A stretch of 23,383 bases of DNA from an uncultured Ignavibacteria bacterium (GCA_937924675.1 CALEVL010000053.1:1-23383), one strand, 5' to 3'; counted from the stretch's first letter, positions 8,341-16,176 are shown. Numbers and translations are program-made. Notes: generated from the sequence alone by a model not told the origin.

Positions 8341-9246
8341 ATGAAGAGCAAAACAATTTTATATCTTGTAATACTTATCGCACTTGGGTTGATTGCATAC
8401 TTTGTAACAACTGAAAGAGGTGAAAAGACAGCCAGCTATAAGATCGGAGATACAAAATTCTTTGAAGTTGATTCTGCTAAGGTTGACCGACTTGAGGTCA
8501 ACACAAAAGACGGCAATCTTGTCCTTGTAAAGAATAACAATGTGTGGTCAATAACTGAGCCATTCAAGTACAAGACTGTTTCTGTCCTGGTGGAGAATGC
8601 AATTTCGAATCTGAAGAATATGAAGATCGAGAGTCTTGTATCTTCTAATCCTGGAAAGCAGGAATCATTTGGATTCAAGGATTCTGAAAAGGCGGAGATC
8701 ACAGTATTTGCAGAAGGCAAACAGGTTGGAAAGTTCCTCCTTGGAAATCCTGCAGCAAGCAATTCATCTTATGCTAAGAAGATGGATTCCGACAATATTT
8801 ATATTGTTGATAATGTTGACAGGTTTAATTTTGTCAAGCCGAAGCTTGATGACTGGAGAGACAGAGTGATAGTTTCGATCCCAAAAGAATCAATTAAGTC
8901 AATTGATTTCAAAACAGGCGGTGAAAGTTTCATTGCTGCAAGAGATGAAAGCGGAGTATTCAGGATCGGGGCTGATTCAGTAGGCAGGGCTTTTGACGGG
9001 ATATTAAATTTGTTCAATAAAGTTGAAGCAACTGACTTCAAAGATACAACTCTTTCTGCTGAGACTGTATTCACCGATATCGTAAAAGTTGATGCCGGTA
9101 ATGTAACAGAGCTTAGATTTCTGAGGATTGAGTCAACACCTGTGAAGTACTTGCTCCAAATTCCGGGGGATAATCAGATATATGAATTTGAAGAGGGTTA
9201 TGTTCAAAACATCTTGAAGAAAAAATCTGAGCTATTGGGCAAGTGA
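8341..9246 (+). CDS. DUF4340-like membrane-anchored periplasmic protein
   Basis: 301 aa from the ATG at 8341. An upstream in-frame ATG at 8275 would overlap gldG by 52 bases and put 22 very basic residues before the membrane segment. The 8341 start gives a clean anchor (MKSKTILYLVILIALGLIAYF), so I chose it. The remainder is extracytoplasmic beta-rich sequence with repeated modules typical of DUF4340: KVDRLEVNTKDGNLVLVKNN..W, AEITVFAEGKQVGKFLLGN and IKSIDFKTGGESF. Genes of this family commonly follow GldG-like genes, as here (14-bp gap), so it probably belongs to the same ABC complex in the envelope. The molecular function is unknown. Confidence 0.78.
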   Translation: MKSKTILYLVILIALGLIAYFVTTERGEKTASYKIGDTKFFEVDSAKVDRLEVNTKDGNLVLVKNNNVWSITEPFKYKTVSVLVENAISNLKNMKIESLVSSNPGKQESFGFKDSEKAEITVFAEGKQVGKFLLGNPAASNSSYAKKMDSDNIYIVDNVDRFNFVKPKLDDWRDRVIVSIPKESIKSIDFKTGGESFIAARDESGVFRIGADSVGRAFDGILNLFNKVEATDFKDTTLSAETVFTDIVKVDAGNVTELRFLRIESTPVKYLLQIPGDNQIYEFEEGYVQNILKKKSELLGK

Positions 9247-9298
9247 TCTCTTTCAACTCTTGTGTTTCTTTTAAAGATTCTAAAGGTTAAGTTTGAAT

Positions 9299-9997
9299 AT
9301 GCTAAATCTGATCGGCATCATCATTGCGAGCTACTTAATCGGTTCAATACCTTCTGCTTTAATTGTCGGTAAGTTATTCAAAAAAATTGACCTGCGAAAT
9401 TACGGCAGCGGTAATTTAGGCTCTACAAATGCCTTCCGGGTTCTTGGGGTTCCTCTTGGAATACTTGTGCAGATCATGGATATTGCAAAAGGGCTTGTTG
9501 TTGTATTAGTGGTAACTGAATTTTTTTATACTCACCTTCCTTTCACAAATTACACTCCGTTTGAGGATATTACTGTTGCAAAAATAATAGCAGGAGTAAG
9601 TGCAATAATCGGGCACACATATTCTGTTTTTGCTGGTTTCAAAGGCGGAAAAGGAATTAACACAGCGCTGGGGGTCTTGATTTCATTGTCTCCGGTTGAT
9701 GTCGGAATCAGCATAGGATTCTTTGTGGTTACTGTATTATTCTCCGGATATGTTTCACTTGGTTCAATTGTCGCTTCGTTTATTTTTCCCGTAATGATGT
9801 TTGTAAGAGAAAATTTCTTTAAGGTCAATATTACAGGCTACAACACTCTCATTTTTTTCAGCATCGCAGTATCTTTACTTCTGATTTACAATCACAGGGA
9901 GAATATCAAACGGCTTTTATACGGAAATGAAAACAGATTTGAAAAACTCTGGCTTATCCGGATATTCAAAATAAAGGCGCCGCTTGGCAAGAACTGA
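9299..9997 (+). CDS. plsY: Glycerol-3-phosphate acyltransferase PlsY
   Basis: Inner-membrane enzyme that transfers the acyl group of acyl-phosphate to glycerol-3-phosphate, giving lysophosphatidic acid, the first committed phospholipid step. Numbering from the alternative TTG start at 9293, all three PlsY motifs are present: GSGNLGSTNAFR (38-49), GHTYSVFAGFKGGKG (107-121) and NHRENIKRLLYGNE (200-213). Several hydrophobic spans fit the usual multi-pass topology. ATG 9299 is preferred because it gives a normal short N-terminus (MLNLIGIIIASYLIGSIPSA); the in-frame TTG at 9293 adds only two residues. gpsA, which makes its substrate, follows 57 bp downstream. Confidence 0.93.
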   Translation: MLNLIGIIIASYLIGSIPSALIVGKLFKKIDLRNYGSGNLGSTNAFRVLGVPLGILVQIMDIAKGLVVVLVVTEFFYTHLPFTNYTPFEDITVAKIIAGVSAIIGHTYSVFAGFKGGKGINTALGVLISLSPVDVGISIGFFVVTVLFSGYVSLGSIVASFIFPVMMFVRENFFKVNITGYNTLIFFSIAVSLLLIYNHRENIKRLLYGNENRFEKLWLIRIFKIKAPLGKN

Positions 9998-10054
9998 CAC
10001 ACCTGTCAGACTCTTCTCCTTTACTCTTATTCCAAACACTCAATTCTTACCAAA

Positions 10055-11053
10055 ATGAAAATTGCCGTACTCGGTGCAGGAGGATGGGGAACAACCTTAT
10101 CAATGGTGCTGAATGAAAACGGGCATTCAGTTGATCTGTGGGAATTCAACAGTGAGTATGCAAAGACAATTGCAGAGTATCGCGAGAATTTCTACTATCT
10201 ACCGGGTGTCAAGATATCACGGAAGATCAAGATATCAAATGATCTTGAGAAGTCAGTTGCCGGCAAGAGTCTTATAATAATAGCAACTCCGACTCAATAC
10301 ATCAGAACAAGTCTTTCAGCATTGAAAGATCACATGTTCGGAGATACGCTTCTGGTCAGCGTTTCAAAAGGTATTGAAAAAGGTTCTCTGCTGCTTGTAT
10401 CGGATATACTGCTTGATATGTTCAGACACACAAAAAAGGATAATATACTTTGCTTGTCCGGACCATCTCATGCGGAAGAAGTCTCCAGGAAGGTACCCAC
10501 CGCGGTTGTTTGTGCTGGTAATGATCTCAGCAAAGCTGCGGTTGTGCAGAAGGCATTTTCGAATGACTATTTCCGGGTCTATTCCAGTCAGGATCTGATT
10601 GGTGCTGAGGTTGGCGGAGCTTTGAAAAATGTAATTGCAATTGCCGCAGGAATTTCTGACGGCGCAGGTTACGGGGATAATACAAAAGCCGCAATCATGA
10701 CAAGAGGTATTAACGAAATCATGAAACTTGGATTGAAGATGAATGCAGAGCGGGAAACGTTTTTTGGACTTTCAGGGATTGGAGACTTGATTGTGACTTG
10801 TTCATCAAAACATTCCAGGAACAGAAGAGTCGGTGAGCAAATAGGAAGCGGCAGAAAACTTGATGACATTCTTAAGGAAATGAAAATGGTTGCCGAGGGA
10901 GTCACTACGACAGAATCTGCATATCAACTTTCCAGAAAACTAAAAATCGAACTTCCAATTACAAATCAGGTTTATAAGATATTGTTTGAAGGAAAAGATC
11001 CTCATACGGCGACTCAAAAGCTTATGAAGAGAGAATTGAAAGTTGAAAGTTGA
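10055..11053 (+). CDS. gpsA: Glycerol-3-phosphate dehydrogenase [NAD(P)+]
   Basis: Cytoplasmic enzyme that reduces dihydroxyacetone phosphate to sn-glycerol-3-phosphate for phospholipid synthesis. The 332 aa match the family. Visible motifs are GAGGWG (7-12, dinucleotide binding), SVSKGIE with Lys105, LSGPSHAEEV (134-143), EVGGALKNV with catalytic Lys191, DNTKAAIMTRG (208-218) and the GIGDLIVTCSSKHSRNRR stretch (241-258). It lies directly downstream of plsY, whose substrate it makes. The last codons and stop are built from a TTGAAAG tandem repeat (11036-11059), so the C-terminal LKVES may be a recent alteration. Confidence 0.95.
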   Translation: MKIAVLGAGGWGTTLSMVLNENGHSVDLWEFNSEYAKTIAEYRENFYYLPGVKISRKIKISNDLEKSVAGKSLIIIATPTQYIRTSLSALKDHMFGDTLLVSVSKGIEKGSLLLVSDILLDMFRHTKKDNILCLSGPSHAEEVSRKVPTAVVCAGNDLSKAAVVQKAFSNDYFRVYSSQDLIGAEVGGALKNVIAIAAGISDGAGYGDNTKAAIMTRGINEIMKLGLKMNAERETFFGLSGIGDLIVTCSSKHSRNRRVGEQIGSGRKLDDILKEMKMVAEGVTTTESAYQLSRKLKIELPITNQVYKILFEGKDPHTATQKLMKRELKVES

Positions 11054-11059
11054 AAGTTG
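11036..11059. repeat. TTGAAAG heptanucleotide tandem repeat over the gpsA stop codon
   Basis: TTGAAAG is repeated three times in register at 11036-11042, 11043-11049 and 11050-11056, then TTG. It encodes the last residues of GpsA and provides its TGA stop (11051-11053). Slippage of one unit (7 bases) would change the reading frame at the C-terminus. Confidence 0.8.
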
Positions 11060-11063
11060 CCTG

Positions 11064-11088
11064 CCCGTCTCTGACGGGAAAGTTTTTG
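11064..11088 (+). terminator. Small hairpin after gpsA, possible terminator
   Basis: CCCGTC (11064-11069) pairs with GACGGG (11073-11078) around TCT, with a TTTTT run soon after at 11083. Outer bases CCT and AGG extend possible pairing. It may be a first terminator or part of an intergenic repeat family; the stronger terminator at 11151 follows. Confidence 0.35.
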
Positions 11089-11150
11089 CTAGGTCGTTCT
11101 ATCATATAGAATCAGATATTTCTAATTTCTAATTCTCAATTTTTAATTGA

Positions 11151-11189
11151 AAAAAAAGCGGGCACTCCTTTCAAGGACCCGCTTTTTTT
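11151..11189. terminator. Bidirectional intrinsic terminator between gpsA and the first adhesin gene
   Basis: AAAAAAAGCGGG (11151-11162) pairs with CCCGCTTTTTTT (11178-11189). The intervening bases can extend the stem through TCCTT (11166-11170) and AAGGA (11173-11177). The GC core with A-run and T-run on opposite sides works for both strands, ending gpsA (+) and the convergent adhesin gene (-) whose stop is at 11213. Confidence 0.88.
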
Positions 11190-11212
11190 ATAAGCTGAAA
11201 TCGCTGTCAGTA

Positions 11213-12646
11213 TTACTTCACAAGAGCCATCTTCATTACTTTTACAAAGCCCTGTGTTTCGAGTCTGTAGAAGTAAACGCCGCTCGACAAGGTCGAGGCG
11301 TTGAAATTGGTTGTGTGGAATCCTGCTGCCAATGATTGATTCACAAGTGTTGCAACTTCCTTACCTGAATTGTCAAATACCTTCAGTGATACAAAACCGT
11401 CTGTAGGAATTTGGAAATTGATCTTTGTCGCAGGATTGAACGGATTCGGGAAGTTCTGGCTGAGAGCAAATGAAACCGGTGTTCCGATTACAACTTCACT
11501 GCTGAGGTTGTGATACTCGAAATTACCGTTGTAATCAATCTGCTTCAGTCTGTAGTTGTATGAACCTGTTTCAATGTTTCTGTCATTGAAGCTGTACAGA
11601 TATGAGTTCGTTGTTGTTCCGTGTCCCTGAACGAATCCCATCCTGAGCCATGTTTCAGAGCCGACTGATTTTCTTTCAACTTCAAATCCGGCATTATTAA
11701 TCTCTTCACTTGTCTGCCACGAAAGTTCCACTGATCTTCCGTTTATGACTGAAGCGAAATTGGTCAGCTCAACAGGCAAAGCTCCGAAAGTGATCTCTGT
11801 TGTTCTGAGTCCTGTGGTTGTCCTTCCGAGAACGAGAAGCTGTGTAGCTTCTATTGTTGGTCTCAAGCTTGCGTATGTTATGCCCCCCGGAACCTGCAAT
11901 TTGCCGGTTGCCTTGAGAATGTCGAGGCTTTGGGCATTTGACCAGGTGACCGTATCAGAAACTCCACTGCCATTGGTACTAACTAAGTAAGAACTTAGAG
12001 TTCCGGAACCGGTAACTACAAGCTGGATGCTGTCAACGGCAATAGGATTTCCAGCAGTATCTTTGGTCTCAATATAGAAATCTTCAAAGCCTACACCCTG
12101 TCTGATTTCAATAGTGCTGAGCTGTGTTGAAGAACCTCCGTTTGCAAGCACATCTGCGATGATAGCATTTACACGGTTTCTGAAAGTAGTCAGATCGATT
12201 CCACCCGCTACTGAAGTAATCGTACTTGGATCAACATTGTTTCTGAAGTGCCAGATTGCAAATTGAACTGCGCAAGCTTCATCGCTATTATTTGCCAATC
12301 TTCCCGGGGAATTTGTTACTGCAGGGAAGTAATTGTTTGTAATGTAGATCGCCTGCGGAATGGTTGATGCAGAATCCTTTGCAGTATCGCTTAAGCTGAT
12401 AGGTGTGCAAAGGTCTAAGCAATAGAACGGAGTGTTTGCAACTCCGTCAAGATTACACGGAATAACGCCCGCATAAGCACCGCTTGCGAGTCCGCCGCAA
12501 TTACCTTCAGTAAAGTTGCAAGTCCTGCCTACAAACTGTGCATTGAATGCCGAGTTGACAATTGCCCGGCTGTTGCCGTACTGTGCGAATGAATCTGAAG
12601 TGAAAACAAGGATCAATAAAGCAAGAATAGAGAATAATCTTCTCAT
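11213..12646 (-). CDS. T9SS-exported thioester-domain (TED)-like surface protein, copy 1, thioester residues intact
   Basis: 477 aa. The signal peptide is residues 1-21 (mature N-terminus Gln22-Tyr). Residues about 35-165 resemble the TED/TQXA domain of Gram-positive adhesins: FYCLD with Cys76, AIYITNNYFP (99-108) and AVQFAIWHF with Gln128 and Trp132. In TEDs such a Cys and Gln form an internal thioester that can bond covalently to a host or surface amine. An Ig-like domain follows (about 178-255, FYIETKDTAGNPIAVDSIQL), then GALPVEL plus an FN3-like part (288-385). The T9SS type A sorting domain is about 392-477 (NFPNPFNPATKI, ending KMALVK). Additional cysteines 43, 50, 64 and 80 could form disulfides. 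It has a strong AAAAGGAGG Shine-Dalgarno and a structured leader. TED assignment is by motif reading; covalent binding is inference. Confidence 0.75.
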   Translation of the reverse strand: MRRLFSILALLILVFTSDSFAQYGNSRAIVNSAFNAQFVGRTCNFTEGNCGGLASGAYAGVIPCNLDGVANTPFYCLDLCTPISLSDTAKDSASTIPQAIYITNNYFPAVTNSPGRLANNSDEACAVQFAIWHFRNNVDPSTITSVAGGIDLTTFRNRVNAIIADVLANGGSSTQLSTIEIRQGVGFEDFYIETKDTAGNPIAVDSIQLVVTGSGTLSSYLVSTNGSGVSDTVTWSNAQSLDILKATGKLQVPGGITYASLRPTIEATQLLVLGRTTTGLRTTEITFGALPVELTNFASVINGRSVELSWQTSEEINNAGFEVERKSVGSETWLRMGFVQGHGTTTNSYLYSFNDRNIETGSYNYRLKQIDYNGNFEYHNLSSEVVIGTPVSFALSQNFPNPFNPATKINFQIPTDGFVSLKVFDNSGKEVATLVNQSLAAGFHTTNFNASTLSSGVYFYRLETQGFVKVMKMALVK

Positions 12647-12686
12647 TTTTTGTGCCTCCTTTTAAGGAATAATTTGTTAATAAAAA

Positions 12687-12749
12687 AAACGACAAACTAT
12701 TACTTTGGGGTGATAATAATTTGCTAATGAATTAATTGCCCTGTCGTTT
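12687..12749 (-). promoter_or_regulatory. Structured 5' leader of adhesin copy 1 (CCCCAAA-loop element)
   Basis: In transcript sense, AAACGACA (12749-12742) pairs with TGTCGTTT (12694-12687). Inside, TTATTA (12719-12714) pairs with TAATAG (12702-12697, one G-U), presenting a loop that holds CCCCAAA (12710-12704). The outer stem ends 40 nt before the start codon. The 3' arm runs into an eight-T tract (12689-12682), so in this copy the stem could also act as an attenuator. The same layout precedes the three paralogous genes. Confidence 0.6.
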
Positions 12750-12773
12750 GGGGGCCCGTAATGTTTAAGCATG

Positions 12774-12804
12774 ACAACTTAATCCCATTTGTATTAATTG
12801 TCAA
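12774..12804 (-). promoter_or_regulatory. Putative promoter of adhesin copy 1
   Basis: In transcript sense, TTG (start of TTGACA, 12804-12799), a 20-nt spacer and TAAGTTGT (12781-12774), a 6/8 match to TAnnTTTG. It would start a leader of roughly 120 nt that contains the structured element. Confidence 0.4.
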
Positions 12805-12860
12805 TAACGAAATTAGATTATGAAGTTCAAAAATTCGTAACATAACAGCTACATAAAAGC

Positions 12861-12887
12861 ACAACGGGAGCCGTAAGCCCCCGTTGT
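12861..12887 (-). terminator. Intrinsic terminator of adhesin copy 2
   Basis: ACAACGGG (12861-12868) and CCCGTTGT (12880-12887) are perfectly complementary, with further GC pairing inside. On the minus strand the hairpin is followed by GCTTTTAT. It lies 31 bp after the stop of the copy 2 gene and separates it from the leader of copy 1. Confidence 0.65.
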
Positions 12888-12918
12888 GATATCTAAAAAT
12901 CTTACTGCTAAGTTTGAA

Positions 12919-14316
12919 TTACTTCACAAGCAACATTTTCTTAGTGGCTACAAACTCATTGCCATTACCATTAAATGACAGCTTGTAATAGTATGCTCCG
13001 GTGGCAAGTGAAGAACCATCAAGTGTTACAGTGTAGTATCCTGTCTGCTGAACTCCGTTGACCAGGTTTGCAACCAGCTTACCGCTCATATCAAATACAC
13101 TAAGAGTTACAAGTCCTGATGATGGAATATCATAACTAATCTTTGTGCTTGGGTTGAATGGATTCGGATAGTTCTGTGCAAGTGAGAACTTTTCAGGAGT
13201 TCCGACTTCGACTTCATTATTCAGGTTGAAATATTCAAAGTTGCCGTTGTAATCTGTTTGTTTCAGCCTGTAAGAATAGTTTCCTGATAGAAGATTCTTA
13301 TCTGTGAATGAATAATCCTGAGAAGTTGTGGTTGTTCCGTTTCCAGCTACTTGTCCTACAGCTACCCAAGTGTTACCATTTGTGAATCTTCTTTCAACTG
13401 TGAATCCGGAATTATTGGTTTCAGTTGATGTGGTCCAATTCAATTTTACATCTCTTCCCATAACATTTGCAACAAAAGATGCGAGCTCAACCGGAAGTGC
13501 TCCCCAATCTGCAGTTGCCATTACATTAGTAAGAACAGGCTTTGCAAGTACAAGTGCTTGTCTGTTATGTCCGCTGCTTGCATAGATCATACCTTGCGGC
13601 ATTGTTGCAACCGCAGTTGCCGTGATCGTGCCTGACGGAGCTCCGGTTACATATACCGGATCAGAAAGACCGGTTGCTGGATTTGTGTTCACGGAGTTTG
13701 TGCTTAGAGTTCCATCAGAGAATGACACTTGAACATTGTTTACTCCAATGGGATTTCCATCCTGATCAAGAGTCTTTACAATGAAAGCATCTGGATCAAC
13801 ATCAGGAAGTATTTGCAGAGTTTGCACGGCAGTAATGAATCCTGCATTTGCATTTGCATCATCAATGATTTCATTGGCTCTGGTTCTTAAAGCAGCTTGA
13901 TTGTCGCCCGTTACGCTGCTGATGTTAAGGTTATGCCTGAAATGCCAGATGGACAATTGAATTGATGCAGCTTCGAGATTGTCAGATAACTTACCCGGAT
14001 AGCTAGTTCTGTATGGATAGTAATTGTTCAATACATAAATAGTCTTCGATCCTGTAAGAGCCGAGTCTCTGATTGTATCGCCAGGGGCTATAGATCTGCA
14101 AAAATCAGCGCAATAGAACTGTGTCTGGGTTCCATTAACTGTGCAGTTAAGTACTCCGGCAAATACGGATTGTGTCTGGTTGTTACATGGGTTAGTAAGT
14201 GAAACGTTTTGTCCCGCACCGGTTCCATCAAACCGGGCTTCACTCACTGCGTACTGCGAATTGGCTGTGCCATAGGTGAATAGCACAAGCACAAGAAGCG
14301 CTAAAAGCGTTCTCAT
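12919..14316 (-). CDS. T9SS-exported thioester-domain (TED)-like surface protein, copy 2, thioester residues intact
   Basis: 465 aa. The signal peptide is residues 1-20 (mature N-terminus Gln21-Tyr). The TED-like domain spans about 35-160: QFYCADFC with Cys69, IYVLNNYYPY (93-102) and ASIQLSIWHF with Gln120 and Trp124. The Cys-Gln separation (51) is almost that of copy 1 (52), and both share a CxxxC pattern (Cys69/Cys73) that suggests a local disulfide or an alternative nucleophile. The Ig-like domain (about 165-255, FIVKTLDQDGNPIGVNNVQV) ends before the WGALPVEL linker at 271. An FN3-like part follows to about 370. The T9SS sorting domain (NYPNPFNPSTKI, ending KKMLLVK) closes the protein. It has its own leader element, a GAAAGGAG Shine-Dalgarno 7 nt before ATG, and a terminator at 12861. 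The pattern supports a predicted cell-surface adhesin with a possible covalent mechanism; the target is unknown. Confidence 0.75.
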   Translation of the reverse strand: MRTLLALLVLVLFTYGTANSQYAVSEARFDGTGAGQNVSLTNPCNNQTQSVFAGVLNCTVNGTQTQFYCADFCRSIAPGDTIRDSALTGSKTIYVLNNYYPYRTSYPGKLSDNLEAASIQLSIWHFRHNLNISSVTGDNQAALRTRANEIIDDANANAGFITAVQTLQILPDVDPDAFIVKTLDQDGNPIGVNNVQVSFSDGTLSTNSVNTNPATGLSDPVYVTGAPSGTITATAVATMPQGMIYASSGHNRQALVLAKPVLTNVMATADWGALPVELASFVANVMGRDVKLNWTTSTETNNSGFTVERRFTNGNTWVAVGQVAGNGTTTTSQDYSFTDKNLLSGNYSYRLKQTDYNGNFEYFNLNNEVEVGTPEKFSLAQNYPNPFNPSTKISYDIPSSGLVTLSVFDMSGKLVANLVNGVQQTGYYTVTLDGSSLATGAYYYKLSFNGNGNEFVATKKMLLVK

Positions 14317-14354
14317 TTTGGTTCTCCTTTCATTTAATTAATTTTTTCTAACTT

Positions 14355-14416
14355 GATTACAACTCTTTAATAAGCACAAACAAATTTTTGGGGAATCTGT
14401 CCGTAGATCTGTAATC
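14355..14416 (-). promoter_or_regulatory. Structured 5' leader of adhesin copy 2 (CCCCAAA-loop element)
   Basis: In transcript sense, GATTACA (14416-14410) pairs with TGTAATC (14361-14355). Inside, CAGATT (14399-14394) pairs with AATTTG (14386-14381, one G-U) around a 7-nt loop CCCCAAA (14393-14387). The outer stem ends 38 nt before the ATG. CAGATTCCCCAA is identical to twelve bases of the copy 4 leader. Confidence 0.65.
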
Positions 14417-14447
14417 GTTCAAAATTAAGCAACTGAATCTAATAGAG

Positions 14448-14477
14448 CAAATAAAAAATTTGTAATTTGTGAAACAA
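14448..14477 (-). promoter_or_regulatory. Putative promoter of adhesin copy 2
   Basis: In transcript sense, TTG (14477-14475), a 19-nt spacer and TTTATTTG (14455-14448), a 7/8 fit to the -7 consensus (TAnnTTTG). It predicts a leader of about 125 nt, close to the length predicted for copy 1. Confidence 0.4.
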
Positions 14478-14544
14478 GAAGTCTGAAATTTTTCCGGTTT
14501 TAGCCTTTAAACAATCAAATTCCTAATTAATTAGCTTAATATTG

Positions 14545-14570
14545 TGATGTGGCAAGTATGTTGCACATCA
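14545..14570. repeat. Imperfect hairpin downstream of the 499-aa protein gene
   Basis: TGATGTG-G-CAA (14545-14555) can pair with TTGCACATCA (14561-14570) with one bulged G and a 5-nt loop. It lies about 70 bp after the minus-strand stop at 14639. No T-run follows on the minus strand, so it may stabilise or process an RNA end rather than terminate. Confidence 0.4.
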
Positions 14571-14638
14571 ACTGCTATTCTGCAAAATGATATGGCTGAA
14601 TTGATGATAGAAAAATTTAGGGATATAATTTCGCATTA

Positions 14639-16138
14639 TTATTCAGATCCGGAATCATAAATCTTGTCCAGCTTTGCCAGCAGCCAAGTCTTTCGCCTTA
14701 TTGTTGAGTTATTTGAAATACTCTCTTTAGCCTTCGAATAATCGTAGCTGCTCAATCCTGTCTGCTTGTGTTTGATAAGGAACTTCACATGCTTGATAAA
14801 TTCAGATTGACTATTGATAACATTTTCGGAAAGAATCTTATTATTACCTATATAGTACTTGAATGAATCTGCAATTGATAAAGCTGAATCAATAAAGTCC
14901 TTTTCGTAATAGATCATAAGCAGCAAAGCGTCTGAATCGAGTTTCAAAATAATGTCATCAAGTTCAAGCGCGGATAAGAACTTCAGTGATTCATCAAATT
15001 CTCCTTTCTCAAATGTCAGAACTGCCATACTATAATTGAGAATGTTATCTCTCATTTCAGGGTTGTGATAATCCCGGAATTTTTTTATAAAACTCTCTGC
15101 CCAATCGAACTCCTTTAACCTAAGCGCATATATGAGTATGGTCCTGTATTCAGAGAAGTTGATAAACTCCCGCTCTCCGGAAACATAGAGATTCTTATCT
15201 ATCATAAGTTTGTAATTTTCAAACAGCTCCCGGATATATTTAACTTTTCCCGCAGAGACATTGAGAAGGCAGAAGATGTTTAGGTGAGAGAAAAAGATAT
15301 AAAGAAGGTTGTTGTTCAACTTGTATGAAATTTCTATAAGCGATGACTTCATTGCGCTGATAAGCTCCTGCTGATACGGATCCTTCATTAGCTTTACATC
15401 CAACTTACAGAGCTGTATGAACAACTGTTCGGTATCAGTCAGATATTGAGATTCTTCTAAGTATTTGATAATGTCAAAGATCTCAAAGAACTCTTCAAAT
15501 AATTTCACATCTTCTGAATCCTTGAATGAATTCCTGTTGACAAGCATCATGTTGCTATATACACAGCTTGTCAGCAGAAGATGCATGAGCAGGTATGTGT
15601 GAGATTTTATGAGACTTGGTTTGAGCATGTGCAGCTTGTTAGTTCTAATCTCAAAACTCGATTTCAACTCTTCCCTGAAATGCTTGTAATAGAATGATTC
15701 ATTGGTGATCTCTTCTTTCTCTTCGAAGCTATTCTCATGCTTTTGAAGCAGTTTTCGGAATAAAGCCGTTTGGTTTCTTCTTTCAAACTGATCAAGCAGA
15801 CTTGTTACCTTCCTGTCCTGATGTATCATGTTATCAATCACACAAAGATATTCTTCAGCAAGTTTCAGCAGGTTTGAGAAATATTTCCTGAAGATGACAT
15901 CATCATATTCCTTTCCCGGATTTACCTTCCCATAAAGATATTCCCGCGTTAGCACTTTATTATCAAATGAAGGATGAAATTTCCGTATTTCAACGAGAAT
16001 CTTTGTAAGCGTTTTCTGGGAATTGAAAAAAGGTGATGAAACAAATTTCTCAAATTCTGCCAATTCTTTTGCTGTGAAGCTCTTAAGAAGTCTTATGAAT
16101 GTAGTCTCTGAAATATTTTTTTTTGTGTTGCCTTTCAT
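14639..16138 (-). CDS. Uncharacterised helical protein, likely cytoplasmic, embedded in the adhesin cluster
   Basis: I do not recognise a named function. The 499 aa have no signal peptide or membrane segment and are rich in Lys, Glu, Leu and Phe with helix-like periodicity throughout, resembling an alpha-solenoid (TPR-like) protein. The N-terminal 90 residues contain LLKSFTAKELAEFEKFVSSP, FFN, FHPSFDNKVLTREYLYGKV and YFSNLLKLAEEYL. From memory, such ELxxFEKFxxSPFFN starts recur in unannotated Bacteroidota/Ignavibacteria proteins, but I cannot check this here. The gene stands alone on the minus strand between copies 2 and 3 and is divergent from copy 3 (277 bp to its TTG start). A regulatory or scaffold role toward the adhesins is possible from position only. 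Confidence 0.7.
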   Translation of the reverse strand: MKGNTKKNISETTFIRLLKSFTAKELAEFEKFVSSPFFNSQKTLTKILVEIRKFHPSFDNKVLTREYLYGKVNPGKEYDDVIFRKYFSNLLKLAEEYLCVIDNMIHQDRKVTSLLDQFERRNQTALFRKLLQKHENSFEEKEEITNESFYYKHFREELKSSFEIRTNKLHMLKPSLIKSHTYLLMHLLLTSCVYSNMMLVNRNSFKDSEDVKLFEEFFEIFDIIKYLEESQYLTDTEQLFIQLCKLDVKLMKDPYQQELISAMKSSLIEISYKLNNNLLYIFFSHLNIFCLLNVSAGKVKYIRELFENYKLMIDKNLYVSGEREFINFSEYRTILIYALRLKEFDWAESFIKKFRDYHNPEMRDNILNYSMAVLTFEKGEFDESLKFLSALELDDIILKLDSDALLLMIYYEKDFIDSALSIADSFKYYIGNNKILSENVINSQSEFIKHVKFLIKHKQTGLSSYDYSKAKESISNNSTIRRKTWLLAKLDKIYDSGSE

Positions 16139-16176
16139 AGTTCACAAGTGAATTTATGAATCGCTTGATTTGGCGA

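Larger units (their letters stand above)
14317..14638. other. 322-bp intergenic region between adhesin copy 2 and the 499-aa protein gene
   Basis: No gene is seen. Reading away from the copy 2 ATG it holds the Shine-Dalgarno, the structured leader (14355-14416), a putative promoter (14448-14477) and an imperfect hairpin (14545-14570). The remainder is AT-rich sequence with no recognisable element. Confidence 0.7.

Noticed and set aside
11036..11059. CRISPR-like array
   Set aside because: The heptamers are directly adjacent without spacers, and no cas gene is near.
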